Below are positions 7,028 to 14,788 of a stretch of 20,785 bases of DNA, in pieces. Made by a program: the position numbers and the translations under genes. Location of the stretch: the NCBI GenBank assembly GCA_004556165.1, contig SFIR01000025.1, positions 1 through 20,785 on the forward strand, given 5' to 3'. The stretch comes from Clostridiales bacterium. Lineage in GTDB: Bacteria > Bacillota > Clostridia > Christensenellales > CAG-138. A model generated the notes under the pieces. That model had not been told where the DNA came from. It searched no databases and was given only the letters and a program-made list of their open reading frames with translations. The first letter of the stretch is position 1. Each line of letters begins with the position of its first letter.

Positions 7028-8129
7028 ATGGTTCTTTTGGATGAATACCGTCAGCAGCTGACGGCAACCATTGCAGCCCTCAAACAGGCGGGTGAATCCC
7101 TTTAACCTTGATGGGCTTGCAAAAGAAAAGCAGGAGCTTGAAAACAGCATGGCTGAGGATGGCTTCTGGAATGATGTGGACAATGCCAACAAGGTAAATC
7201 AGCGCATCAAGGTCATACACGGTAAGCTCGATAAGTATAAAAAGCTTGAGAGCCGAGCCGAGGATGTCGATACCCTCATGGAAATGGCGGAGGAAGAGGA
7301 TGACGAGGAGCTGGCGCTCGAAGCGCAGGAGGAGCTGCGCTCGCTCCAGAAATCGGTCGAGGAATTCCGTATCGCAACTCTGCTGAGCGGCCCCTATGAC
7401 GGCGCAAACGCAGTGCTCTCGCTGCATGCAGGCGCAGGCGGAACGGAGGCTCAGGACTGGGTAAGCATGCTCTACCGCATGTACATACGCTATTGCGAGA
7501 GGTCGGGCTTCACAGTTAAGGAGCTGGATCTTCTTGACGGCGATGAAGCAGGCATTAAATCCGTAACGTTTGAATGTGACGGCGAAAATGCCTATGGCTA
7601 TCTCAAGGCGGAAAAGGGCGTACATCGCCTTGTACGCATCTCCCCCTTCGATTCATCGGGACGCAGGCATACCTCCTTCGCTTCCCTCGATGTCACCCCA
7701 ATCCTCGATGATGATTCAAACGATATCGAGATAAATCCCGATGATATCCGTGTCGATACATATAGGTCGAGCGGCGCGGGCGGTCAGCATGTCAATAAGA
7801 CCTCCTCCGCTATCCGCATCACCCATTTCCCGACAGGCGTCGTCGTGCAGTGCCAGAACGAGCGCAGCCAGATACAGAACCGAGAGACGGCAATGCGCAT
7901 GCTTCGCGGTAAGCTCCTCGAAATAAAGGAGCGCGAACGCCTCGAGCACATGGCGGATATAAAGGGCGAGCTCAAGAAAATCGAATGGGGCAGCCAGATA
8001 AGGAGCTACGTTTTCCAACCCTATACAATGGTTAAGGATCACAGGACGGGCGAGGAAACGGGCAATATTCAGGCGGTCATGGACGGTGAAATAGATAACT
8101 TCATCAATGCATACCTGATGAAGATGTAA
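7028..8129 (+). CDS. prfB: peptide chain release factor 2 with programmed +1 frameshift
   Basis: RF2 terminates at UGA and UAA codons. The first 25 codons run from ATG 7028 (AGAAAGG at 7013-7019) to CTT 7100-7102, followed by in-frame TAA 7103-7105. A +1 slip on CTT-T puts decoding on AAC 7104, and the second frame runs to TAA 8127-8129, giving 366 aa, the normal RF2 length. The stop-recognition motif SPF is at about 205-207 and the catalytic GGQ at 251-253 (SSGAGGQHVNKTSS). The slip site sits at codon 25, as in other bacteria. Oddities: the stop there is UAA rather than the usual UGA, and the internal SD-like element (GGCGGGTG, 7087-7094) is imperfect and 5 nt from CTT. A second in-frame stop, TGA, follows at 7109-7111. 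It is the first gene of prfB-ybaB-recR. Confidence 0.93.
7098..7106 (+). promoter_or_regulatory. prfB recoding site (CTT TAA C)
   Basis: The zero-frame codons are CTT TAA. Slipping from CTT (7100-7102) to TTT (7101-7103) continues with AAC CTT GAT, which matches RF2 protein sequence. In other species RF2 shortage stalls UGA here and raises frameshifting. UAA can also be read by RF1, which would weaken that feedback. Confidence 0.85.
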
Positions 8130-8152
8130 TTTAATGCTTGAAAGGAGCAATT

Positions 8153-8503
8153 ATGGGCAAGTATAACGGATTCAATGCCGGCGGAGGCAATATGCAGCAG
8201 CTTATGAGGCAGGCACAGAAGATGCAGCAGGATGTTGCAAGGGTACAAGAAGAGGTCGGAAATACCGAGTTTGAAGCAAGCGTCGGCGGCGGTGCCGTAA
8301 AGGTCGTCATTAACGGCGCGAAGCAGTTCAAATCCGTATCCATCAGCCCCGAAGCGGTCGATCCCGATGATGTCGAAATGCTTGAAGACCTCATCCTAAG
8401 CGCGGTCAACGAGGCAATACGCATTGCGGAGGAGACCATGGAAAAGGAAATGAGCAAGGTTACAGGCGGCATGGGCGGTGCGCTCGGCGGCTTCGGTTTC
8501 TGA
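8153..8503 (+). CDS. ybaB: YbaB/EbfC nucleoid-associated protein
   Basis: 116 aa, typical length. A Gly/Asn/Gln-rich start is followed by helix MQQLMRQAQKMQQDVARVQE, the core with VVINGAKQFKSVSISPE, a second long helix, and a Gly/Met-rich tail. The family forms dimers that bind DNA, and the gene is usually found just before recR, as here (7-nt gap). ATG 8153 is chosen over the in-frame TTG at 8138 because GAAAGGAG (8140-8147) precedes it at a normal distance. It lies 23 nt past prfB, so the genes are probably co-transcribed. Confidence 0.93.
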   Translation: MGKYNGFNAGGGNMQQLMRQAQKMQQDVARVQEEVGNTEFEASVGGGAVKVVINGAKQFKSVSISPEAVDPDDVEMLEDLILSAVNEAIRIAEETMEKEMSKVTGGMGGALGGFGF

Positions 8504-8510
8504 TTAACCG

Positions 8511-9101
8511 ATGGAGAGCATAGAAAAACTCATAACGAATCTCAATAAACTCCCGGGCATCGGCATCAAAACGGCGCAAAGGCTTGCGTACCATATGATA
8601 GCCATGCCCGATGAGAGCATTACCGCGCTCGCGGAATCAATCCTGGAAGCGAAGAGGAGGATACATTTCTGCCCCGTCTGCGGAAATTATACCGAAAATG
8701 AGCTTTGCGAAATCTGCTCCAACCCCAAAAGGAATTCCGAAACGCTCTGCGTCGTCAAGGATGCGCGTGATGTCGGGTTCATGGAGCGCATGCGCGAGTA
8801 TAACGGCAAATACCATGTCCTCGGCGGAGTGCTCTCCCCCATGGACGGAATAGGCCCCGATAAGCTCAGGATTAAGGAACTCGTCGAAAGGATTAGGACG
8901 GAGCACGTTAAGGAGGTCATTCTGGCGACCAACCCCGATGTCGAGGGTGAGGCGACCGCAAGCTATATCGCCAAGCTCCTGAAGGATGAGCCCGTGCGCG
9001 TCACGAGGATTGCCCACGGCATACCAATCGGCGGCAACCTCGAATTCGTCGATGAGATGACGCTGTTCAAAGCAATGGAGAACAGACGGGATATGGTTTG
9101 A
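8511..9101 (+). CDS. recR: recombination mediator protein RecR
   Basis: 196 aa. N-terminal helix-hairpin-helix (about 9-28, LNKLPGIGIKTAQRL), a zinc finger with Cys54, Cys57, Cys66 and Cys69, then a Toprim domain (CVVKDARDVGFME to LATNPDVEGEAT) and C-terminal segment with RIAHGIPIGGNLEFVD. RecR works with RecF/RecO to load RecA at single-stranded gaps. There is no clear Shine-Dalgarno; the ATG is 7 nt past the ybaB stop, so translational coupling is likely. Last gene of the prfB unit. Confidence 0.97.
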   Translation: MESIEKLITNLNKLPGIGIKTAQRLAYHMIAMPDESITALAESILEAKRRIHFCPVCGNYTENELCEICSNPKRNSETLCVVKDARDVGFMERMREYNGKYHVLGGVLSPMDGIGPDKLRIKELVERIRTEHVKEVILATNPDVEGEATASYIAKLLKDEPVRVTRIAHGIPIGGNLEFVDEMTLFKAMENRRDMV

Positions 9102-9410
9102 TAAGCTTTAATGAAAAGGTGTGCGGCAAAGCACGGCCGCTGCCTTCCCCCATCCGGAGCAAGGCTAAAGGCTCCCCTGCTTTCCGATAACGGAACCGTC
9201 TGATAAGGCTCCGGGCAATTTTTGAATTAAGACAGCCTTTTCGATATGCGCCTCCCCAATGAGGGAGGCGTTTTCCGGTAAAAAACGGTATTCTGCTTGC
9301 AGAGGGGCGGAAGGAGCTTAAAAACATTCAATCGGCAATTCTATTCCGAAGTATTATCAAAATCCACATGATTTCCCGAAATAAAATACAGACGAAAAAA
9401 TGAAAAACTG
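9102..9410. other. intergenic stretch after recR, no gene seen
   Basis: About 300 nt without a credible gene. The first 147 nt are rich in short inverted pieces (for example GTGCGGCAAAGCAC) and resemble degenerate intergenic repeats. The terminator at 9249-9274 follows, then an AT-rich segment leading to the next promoter. A long open frame on the minus strand here has no family resemblance that I recognise. Confidence 0.5.
9249..9274 (+). terminator. intrinsic terminator of prfB-ybaB-recR
   Basis: Perfect 8-bp stem CGCCTCCC / GGGAGGCG, 6-nt loop, TTTT tail. It lies about 150 nt after recR. Confidence 0.75.
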
Positions 9411-9439
9411 TTGCCACGGCTGCGATGATTTGCTATAAT
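9411..9439 (+). promoter_or_regulatory. sigma-A promoter of the TSCPD-to-glgD operon
   Basis: TTGCCA (9411-9416), 17 nt, TATAAT (9434-9439). The predicted start is near 9446, giving a leader of about 55 nt with a small GGGG/CCCC hairpin at about 9450-9465. Confidence 0.85.
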
Positions 9440-9500
9440 ATAACCATGGGGGTATGTTCCCCGAACACCAAGCATAATAAGACATATCAGGAGATAAAAA

Positions 9501-9749
9501 ATGCATTACAGCTATCGTACAAGCGGAACCTGCTCAACAATGATCGATTTTGATATCATTGACGGTAAAATCCATAATATCGCCTATACCGGCGGCTGCA
9601 ACGGCAATCTCAAGGCCATCTCTTCCCTTCTCGAAGGCGCGGATGTCGATTTTGCCATCGAAAGGCTCAGCGGCATTCACTGCGGCTTCAAGGATACCTC
9701 CTGCGGCGATCAGCTCGCAAAGGCGCTCAAAAAGGCCTGCAATAAATAA
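9501..9749 (+). CDS. TSCPD domain protein (TIGR03905-like)
   Basis: 82 aa with YRTSGTCSTMIDFDI at the start, GGCNGNLKAIS in the middle and the signature region GIHCGFKDTSCGDQLAKAL near the end. It matches small stand-alone TSCPD proteins of Clostridia. Five cysteines suggest metal or cofactor binding, but the function is unknown. The signature tetrad that names the domain reads S-C-G-D here instead of S-C-P-D. Start ATG 9501 has AGGAG at 9489-9493. First gene of the operon. Confidence 0.85.
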   Translation: MHYSYRTSGTCSTMIDFDIIDGKIHNIAYTGGCNGNLKAISSLLEGADVDFAIERLSGIHCGFKDTSCGDQLAKALKKACNK

Positions 9750-9763
9750 AGGACAGCCGTAAT

Positions 9764-10543
9764 TTGGTAATCACAAGCACAAAAAACGAAACCATCAAGT
9801 TTATTCGCCGTCTGAAGGAGCGCTCCTTCCGAAGGCAGACGGGGCTTCACCTCATCGAGGGGGAAAGGCTTGTATTTGACGCACTCGCATCCGGCGCTGT
9901 GCCGGATACCGTGCTGGTCGAGGATGGGAAAACTGATCTCGCTTCGAGGCTTGATGAAATGGGCGTTGGGTTCATTACCGTGAATCGGGCGGTAATTGAA
10001 GCTGCCGCGGATACGCCGTCGCCGCAGGGGATAATTGCAAGCATCAGGACTCCCGATACGGATATGCCGGAGGAGCTCTGCGAGGGCTTGTATGTCGCAC
10101 TCGATGCGCTTCAGGACCCTGGCAATCTCGGCACCGTAATCCGCACAGCCGATGCAATGGGCGCAAAGGGCATAATCCTCGGGAGGGGCTGTACCGATGC
10201 GTTTTCACCAAAAGCACTCCGCTCCGCTATGGGCAGCACCTATCATCTGCCCGTCTATGAGGCGGAGCTTTCTTTACTCATTCCGAAGCTGACTGCTGAG
10301 GGCTTTATCGCCGTATGCGGTCATCTAAGGGGCGAGGAGAAATTCCCGAATCCAGGGAGAAAGTGCATTATAGTTATAGGCAATGAGGGCAGCGGCGTAT
10401 CGGATGAGGCAGCCGAAAAATGTATTCTCTGCCGCCTTCCTATGTACGGCAGAGCCGAGAGCCTCAATGCCTCGGTCGCGGCATCTATACTGATATTTGA
10501 GACGGCAAGGCTGATGGCCGAAGCGGATAAAATCACGGTCTGA
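9764..10543 (+). CDS. SpoU/TrmH-family RNA 2'-O-methyltransferase
   Basis: 259 aa. An N-terminal RNA-binding region (FIRRLKERSFRRQTGLHLIE) precedes a SPOUT domain with motif 1 LQDPGNLGTVIRTADAMG, motif 2 IVIGNEGSGVSDEA and motif 3 LNASVAASILIFE, which form the knotted SAM site. Members methylate ribose in 23S rRNA or tRNA; the exact target cannot be told. The start is TTG 9764, the only plausible start at the family-expected position, with AAAGGA 9748-9753 about 10 nt upstream. It lies 14 nt after the TSCPD gene. Confidence 0.9.
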   Translation: MVITSTKNETIKFIRRLKERSFRRQTGLHLIEGERLVFDALASGAVPDTVLVEDGKTDLASRLDEMGVGFITVNRAVIEAAADTPSPQGIIASIRTPDTDMPEELCEGLYVALDALQDPGNLGTVIRTADAMGAKGIILGRGCTDAFSPKALRSAMGSTYHLPVYEAELSLLIPKLTAEGFIAVCGHLRGEEKFPNPGRKCIIVIGNEGSGVSDEAAEKCILCRLPMYGRAESLNASVAASILIFETARLMAEADKITV

Positions 10544-10556
10544 CAGGGAGGTAAAT

Positions 10557-11096
10557 ATGGGCGCAAGGAAAAATGCATCGGTGGGCGAGGTCGCCTTCGA
10601 ATATGCTTACGGTTTATTTGCGGACAAGGGTATCGACGGGGCGAGCCTTGCGGATATCGCGCTGAGCTGCGGCATCTCAAAGGGTACGCTCTATTATTAC
10701 TACCCCAATAAGGATATCCTTATTTCACGCTGCGCCGAGGCATGCGTCAAAAATATTGATAATTCCCTGCTGAACTGGGTGGAGTCCCTCGATGACGCAA
10801 CCGAACCCGTGAAGGCATTTGAGGATATCGCCTATATTTTCAGCTATGAGAGGGAGGATATCTCGCTCATGCTCTCGCTGTTCGGAAGCACGGACCCGGA
10901 TATAAGGCTGATGATGAGATCAGCGATAAAGAAATGGCAGGTCATGATAGAAATGGGTGCGCTGCGCCTGAGCCGCCGCTATGCCGAAAGGCTTTCAAGG
11001 CTTTCCGCAGCGATACTCCATATCCTAATCGGTGCTGCGGCGGTCGGCGGAAGCCGTGAGGAAGCCAAGAATGCGCTCAACGCGCTGATAGATTAA
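10557..11096 (+). CDS. TetR/AcrR-family transcriptional regulator
   Basis: 179 aa. The N-terminal TetR DNA-binding domain has helix-turn-helix at about 29-48 (SLADIALSCGISKGTLYYYY), preceded by YAYGLFADKGIDGAS. The all-helical C-terminus is a ligand/dimer domain with no ligand evident. Strong AGGGAGG (10545-10551). It sits mid-operon with no transporter or efflux partner beside it, so its target is unknown; no obvious operator palindrome was found at the operon promoter. Confidence 0.88.
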   Translation: MGARKNASVGEVAFEYAYGLFADKGIDGASLADIALSCGISKGTLYYYYPNKDILISRCAEACVKNIDNSLLNWVESLDDATEPVKAFEDIAYIFSYEREDISLMLSLFGSTDPDIRLMMRSAIKKWQVMIEMGALRLSRRYAERLSRLSAAILHILIGAAAVGGSREEAKNALNALID

Positions 11097-11116
11097 ATAA
11101 CAACGGGAGAAAGCAT

Positions 11117-11554
11117 ATGGAAAAGCGTATTACCAAGGACGAATACTATCTTTCGATAGCGGCATCGGTGGCAAAGCGTTCCACCTGCCTGCGCCGTCAG
11201 TACGGCGCTGTCATCATCAAGAATGATGAGATAATCTCCACAGGCTATAACGGCGCCGCAAGGGGCGAGCCGAATTGCTGCGATACCGGCGAATGCTGGC
11301 GTGAAGCGAATAATATTCCCCACGGCGAGCAGTACGAGAAATGCGTTGCCGTACATGCGGAGCAGAATGCAATCATCTCCGCCGCAAGAAGGGATATGCT
11401 CGGCTCCACGCTGTACCTTGCCGGCTTTGACATGAACGGCGAGATTGCAAGCCCCCGTCCCTGCATCATCTGCGGCAGGCTCATTAAGAATGCGGGCATT
11501 GTCGAGGTCGTTTCGCGCGATTCCGACGGAAATATTGAAAGATACAGGGTGTAA
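11117..11554 (+). CDS. comEB: deoxycytidylate (dCMP) deaminase
   Basis: 145 aa. It converts dCMP to dUMP. Zinc site: His80-Ala-Glu82 in HAEQNAI, and Cys116/Cys119 in PCIIC; Glu82 is the catalytic proton shuttle. N-terminal SIAASVAKRSTCLRRQYGAV and GYNGAARGEPNC are typical of bacterial dCMP deaminases (ComEB type). It is placed directly before thyX, so the pair supplies dTMP from dCMP. Confidence 0.93.
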   Translation: MEKRITKDEYYLSIAASVAKRSTCLRRQYGAVIIKNDEIISTGYNGAARGEPNCCDTGECWREANNIPHGEQYEKCVAVHAEQNAIISAARRDMLGSTLYLAGFDMNGEIASPRPCIICGRLIKNAGIVEVVSRDSDGNIERYRV

Positions 11555-11572
11555 AGAAGAAAGGCAGGATAA

Positions 11573-12190
11573 ATGCGAGTCATTTCACCGAGCTTTGAAA
11601 TCATCAATCCGCCGGACGGGCAGGAGGTGCTGAGGCATCTCGAGCTCTGCGGCAGGGTATGCTATAAATCCGAGGGCGGTATCGGCGAGGGCAGTGCGGA
11701 AAGGCTTGTCCGCCATATGCTGAGCCGAGGCCATGAAAGCCCAATCGAGCATTTCAGCGTCAGCGTGCGCATAATCTCTGATAGGGGCGTGTCCCATGAA
11801 TGGGTGCGCCACCGCATAGCGAGCTATTCTCAGGAAAGCACACGCTACTGCAACTACTCTCAGGCTAAGTTCGGAAACGAGCTGACCTTCATCAAGCCCT
11901 ACTTCGCGGACGAGGGCGCTCCCCTCTACGAAGCATGGGCTGATGCAATGCGCGAGGCGGAAAAAGCGTATTTTGATATGCTGAACAAGGGCGCAAAGCC
12001 CGAGGATGCAAGGAGCGTGCTCCCGAACAGCCTCAAGACGGAGTTCATCTGCACGATGAACCTTCGCGAGTGGAGGCATTTTTTCGCTCTAAGATGCGCG
12101 GAAGCAGCGCATCCTGCAATGCGTGAGATTTCTATACCGCTCCGCGAGGAGTTCAGAAAGCTGATCCCCGTGGTATTTGAAGAAGAATAA
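11573..12190 (+). CDS. thyX: FAD-dependent thymidylate synthase ThyX
   Basis: 205 aa. It methylates dUMP to dTMP using methylene-tetrahydrofolate, FAD and NADPH. The ThyX signature RHRIASYSQESTRY spans residues 79-92 (RHR-x7-S), with the FAD/dUMP region GHESPIEHF at 53-61 and C-terminal LREWRHFFALRC and AHPAMREI. The gene follows dCMP deaminase by 18 nt. No thyA is visible in the window. Confidence 0.97.
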   Translation: MRVISPSFEIINPPDGQEVLRHLELCGRVCYKSEGGIGEGSAERLVRHMLSRGHESPIEHFSVSVRIISDRGVSHEWVRHRIASYSQESTRYCNYSQAKFGNELTFIKPYFADEGAPLYEAWADAMREAEKAYFDMLNKGAKPEDARSVLPNSLKTEFICTMNLREWRHFFALRCAEAAHPAMREISIPLREEFRKLIPVVFEEE

Positions 12191-12211
12191 CCGAGAACAG
12201 GAGGAAACTAA

Positions 12212-13432
12212 ATGTCTAAGAAGGTAGTTGCGATGCTTCTTGCAGGCGGTCAGGGCAGCAGGCTGGGCGAGCTTACCAAATCCATGGCAAAGCCTGCGGT
12301 ACCCTTCGGCGGCAAATACAGGATAATTGATTTTCCGCTTTCCAACTGCGTTAATTCAGGCATCGACACAGTCGGCGTACTGACACAGTATGAGCCCATG
12401 GAGCTGAATGCCTATATCGGAACGGGCCAGCCATGGGATCTTGACAGGAACAACGGCGGAGTATTCGTGCTTCCGCCCTATGTCAGCAGCTCCAGTGAAC
12501 GCTGGTATGCGGGTACCGCCGATGCAATCTATCAGAATATGACCTTTATCGAGAGGTTCGATCCGGATTACGTCCTCATCCTCTCGGGCGATCATATCTA
12601 TAAGATGGATTACGCAAAGATGCTCAAATACCATGAGAGCAAGGCTGCGGACGCGACTATTGCCGTCCTCACCGTCCCTATGGAGGAAGCATCGCGCTTC
12701 GGCATCATGAATACGGATGATGACGGGGCTATCATCGAATTTGAGGAAAAGCCCAGGCATCCTAAATCCAATAAGGCTTCAATGGGTATCTATATCTTTA
12801 ACCGCAGCGTGCTCAAGGAATACCTCAGCGCCGACGAAAAGGACCCGAATTCGGATAACGATTTCGGCAAGAACATCATACCCGGCATGATTCGTGACGG
12901 GAAACGCATGTATGCATGGGATTTTGAGGGCTACTGGAAGGATGTCGGGACCATATCGAGCCTGCTCGAAGCGAATATGGACCTGTTAGGCAGTGAGCCC
13001 AAGTTCAATCTTTACGACAAGGAATGGCGCATTTATTCAAAGAGCACCGGCATGCCTCCCCACTATGCGGCGGAACATGCAAAGGCTGAAGATTCAATAA
13101 TAACCGAAGGCTGCTATGTCGATGGTGAAGTCAGGCACAGCGTGCTGTTTTCGGGCGTCAATGTCGGGACAAATGCGGTCATTGAGGATTCCGTAATCAT
13201 GCCCAATGCCGTAATAGGCGCAGGTGCGGTGATAAAAAAAGCAATAATCGGCGAGGGCGCGGTAATCGGCGAAAATGCCGAGGTGGGCTGCGATAAGCTC
13301 CCCTCCGATCCCGATTATGAAACGAAGCTCACAGGCGATATTACGCTCATATCGGGCAGCGTGGCAGTCGAAAGCGGCGCACGCGTACCCAAGGGCATGG
13401 TCGTAACCGCAGGAAAGAGGGAGAGGAGGTAA
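12212..13432 (+). CDS. glgC: glucose-1-phosphate adenylyltransferase, catalytic subunit
   Basis: 406 aa. It makes ADP-glucose from glucose-1-phosphate and ATP for glycogen synthesis. The nucleotide-binding motif LLAGGQGSRLGELT is at 9-22, followed by KPAVPFGGKYRIIDF, WYAGTADAIYQN, LSGDHIYKMDY and EFEEKP, then a left-handed beta-helix C-terminus rich in hexapeptide turns (VIMPNAVIGAGAVI). Strong AGGAGG just upstream of ATG 12212. Its stop is 4 nt before glgD and the glgD Shine-Dalgarno lies inside glgC, so the two subunits are translationally coupled. Confidence 0.97.
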   Translation: MSKKVVAMLLAGGQGSRLGELTKSMAKPAVPFGGKYRIIDFPLSNCVNSGIDTVGVLTQYEPMELNAYIGTGQPWDLDRNNGGVFVLPPYVSSSSERWYAGTADAIYQNMTFIERFDPDYVLILSGDHIYKMDYAKMLKYHESKAADATIAVLTVPMEEASRFGIMNTDDDGAIIEFEEKPRHPKSNKASMGIYIFNRSVLKEYLSADEKDPNSDNDFGKNIIPGMIRDGKRMYAWDFEGYWKDVGTISSLLEANMDLLGSEPKFNLYDKEWRIYSKSTGMPPHYAAEHAKAEDSIITEGCYVDGEVRHSVLFSGVNVGTNAVIEDSVIMPNAVIGAGAVIKKAIIGEGAVIGENAEVGCDKLPSDPDYETKLTGDITLISGSVAVESGARVPKGMVVTAGKRERR

Positions 13433-13436
13433 GCTC

Positions 13437-14561
13437 ATGACAAATAATGCATTCGGTCTTATCTATACAGGCGAAGCAAATGCGATGCTCCGCGAACTGA
13501 CCTTCTCGCGCTCGGTCGCTGCCGTTCCCTTCGGCGGCAGATACCGCGCAATCGACTTCCTGCTCTCGGATTTGGTGAATACGGGGATTTCGAATGTCGG
13601 CCTGATTGCACAGCGAAATTATCATTCGCTCATGGATCATCTCGGCAGCGGCAAGGAATGGGATCTGCACAGAAAGCGTGACGGCCTTTTCATCCTTCCT
13701 CCGTTCGTTACCAAGGATAATACCGGCGTGTACCGAGGCACTATCGACGCCATCCGCTCAGTGCTCGGCTATGTGCGCCGTTCGAGCCAGAAGTACGTTA
13801 TTCTGACAGGCAGCCATACCATTTATAATACCACCTATGATGATATGATCCGTCAGCACATCGAATCGGGCGCGGAGATCACCATAATGTACAGCGTGGA
13901 GCATGGCTTTGACCGCAGCGAGCAGTTTGACGATCTGAGGCTCACCATGGATGCTGACGGCAGGGTTACAGATCTTTCGATAAACCCGTATTTTCCGCCC
14001 ACCCCGTATCGCGGCTGCGATGCATACATAATGGAAAAGGAAAGGCTCGAATACCTCGTCGAGGAGGCTGCCGCGCATGGCGACAGCGATTTTATGCGCG
14101 ATGTGCTCGTGAAAAATGTCGATAAATGCCGCATCTACGGCTGGAGGTACGATGGCTACGTCGCAAGGCTCGATTCGGTCAATACCTTCTATAAGCATAA
14201 TATGGCCTTGCTTGACGGCGCGGTCAGAAGCGATATGTTCAACCCCAAGCACCCCATCTATACCAAGGTCAAGGATGAAGTCCCGGCAAAATACATCGGT
14301 TCCGGCACGGCGGTGAATTCCATGGTCGCCGACGGCTGCATCATCGAGGGTCGGGTGGAAAATTCCATTCTCTTCCGCGGCGTGCATGTCTGCCGCGGCG
14401 CGGTCGTGAAGGATTCCATCATCATGCAGGCAGGCTATATCGGCGAAAACAGCCGGCTCTCCAATATCGTCATGGATAAGGGCGTATCCGTGCTGAACGG
14501 AAGGAACCTCTCCGGGCATGAGAGCTACCCCGTTATCCTGCGTAAGGGCAGCACCGTTTAA
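13437..14561 (+). CDS. glgD: glucose-1-phosphate adenylyltransferase, regulatory subunit GlgD
   Basis: 374 aa, a paralogue of GlgC. It lacks the catalytic GGxGSRL loop (the N-terminus reads GLIYTGEANAMLRELT) but keeps VPFGGRYRAIDFLLSD, a YRGTIDAI segment and the beta-helix end. In Firmicutes GlgD forms a hetero-oligomer with GlgC and modulates its activity. Start ATG 13437 with AGGAGG at 13424-13429. Last gene of the operon, followed by a strong terminator. Confidence 0.95.
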   Translation: MTNNAFGLIYTGEANAMLRELTFSRSVAAVPFGGRYRAIDFLLSDLVNTGISNVGLIAQRNYHSLMDHLGSGKEWDLHRKRDGLFILPPFVTKDNTGVYRGTIDAIRSVLGYVRRSSQKYVILTGSHTIYNTTYDDMIRQHIESGAEITIMYSVEHGFDRSEQFDDLRLTMDADGRVTDLSINPYFPPTPYRGCDAYIMEKERLEYLVEEAAAHGDSDFMRDVLVKNVDKCRIYGWRYDGYVARLDSVNTFYKHNMALLDGAVRSDMFNPKHPIYTKVKDEVPAKYIGSGTAVNSMVADGCIIEGRVENSILFRGVHVCRGAVVKDSIIMQAGYIGENSRLSNIVMDKGVSVLNGRNLSGHESYPVILRKGSTV

Positions 14562-14594
14562 ATTCAAAACAGAATAATCTTTTGTTACCCTTTG

Positions 14595-14630
14595 CCGAAC
14601 GCCGTAAATCTGCGGCGTTCGGGTTTTTTT
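14595..14630 (+). terminator. intrinsic terminator after glgD
   Basis: Perfect 10-bp stem CCGAACGCCG / CGGCGTTCGG, 8-nt loop, T7 tail. It ends the operon starting at 9411. Confidence 0.95.
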
Positions 14631-14712
14631 AGGCACAATGCCGGAAGGATTTCCTATGCGCGGAGCGTATTCCGCTGCGCCGAGGCTGCCTAACCCCGAA
14701 ATGCGCATGCCC

Positions 14713-14756
14713 GTCATATCTCATCACATACACGAATAAAATCTTACCGATATGAC
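14713..14756 (+). promoter_or_regulatory. inverted repeat and possible sigma-E-type promoter upstream of sipL-like gene
   Basis: GTCATATC (14713-14720) is repeated inverted as GATATGAC (14749-14756). GTCATATC also resembles a sporulation sigma-E -35. AATAAAAT (14735-14742), after a 14-nt spacer, matches 6 of 8 bases of the CATACAAT -10. No good sigma-A promoter is seen in this gap. Confidence 0.35.
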
Positions 14757-14788
14757 AGGGAGCATGGCTTTCGGAAAGGAATGAACAT

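Noticed and set aside
9067..9327. 86-codon minus-strand open frame after recR
   Set aside because: It overlaps recR and its terminator, with no ribosome binding site and composition typical of intergenic repeat shadows.
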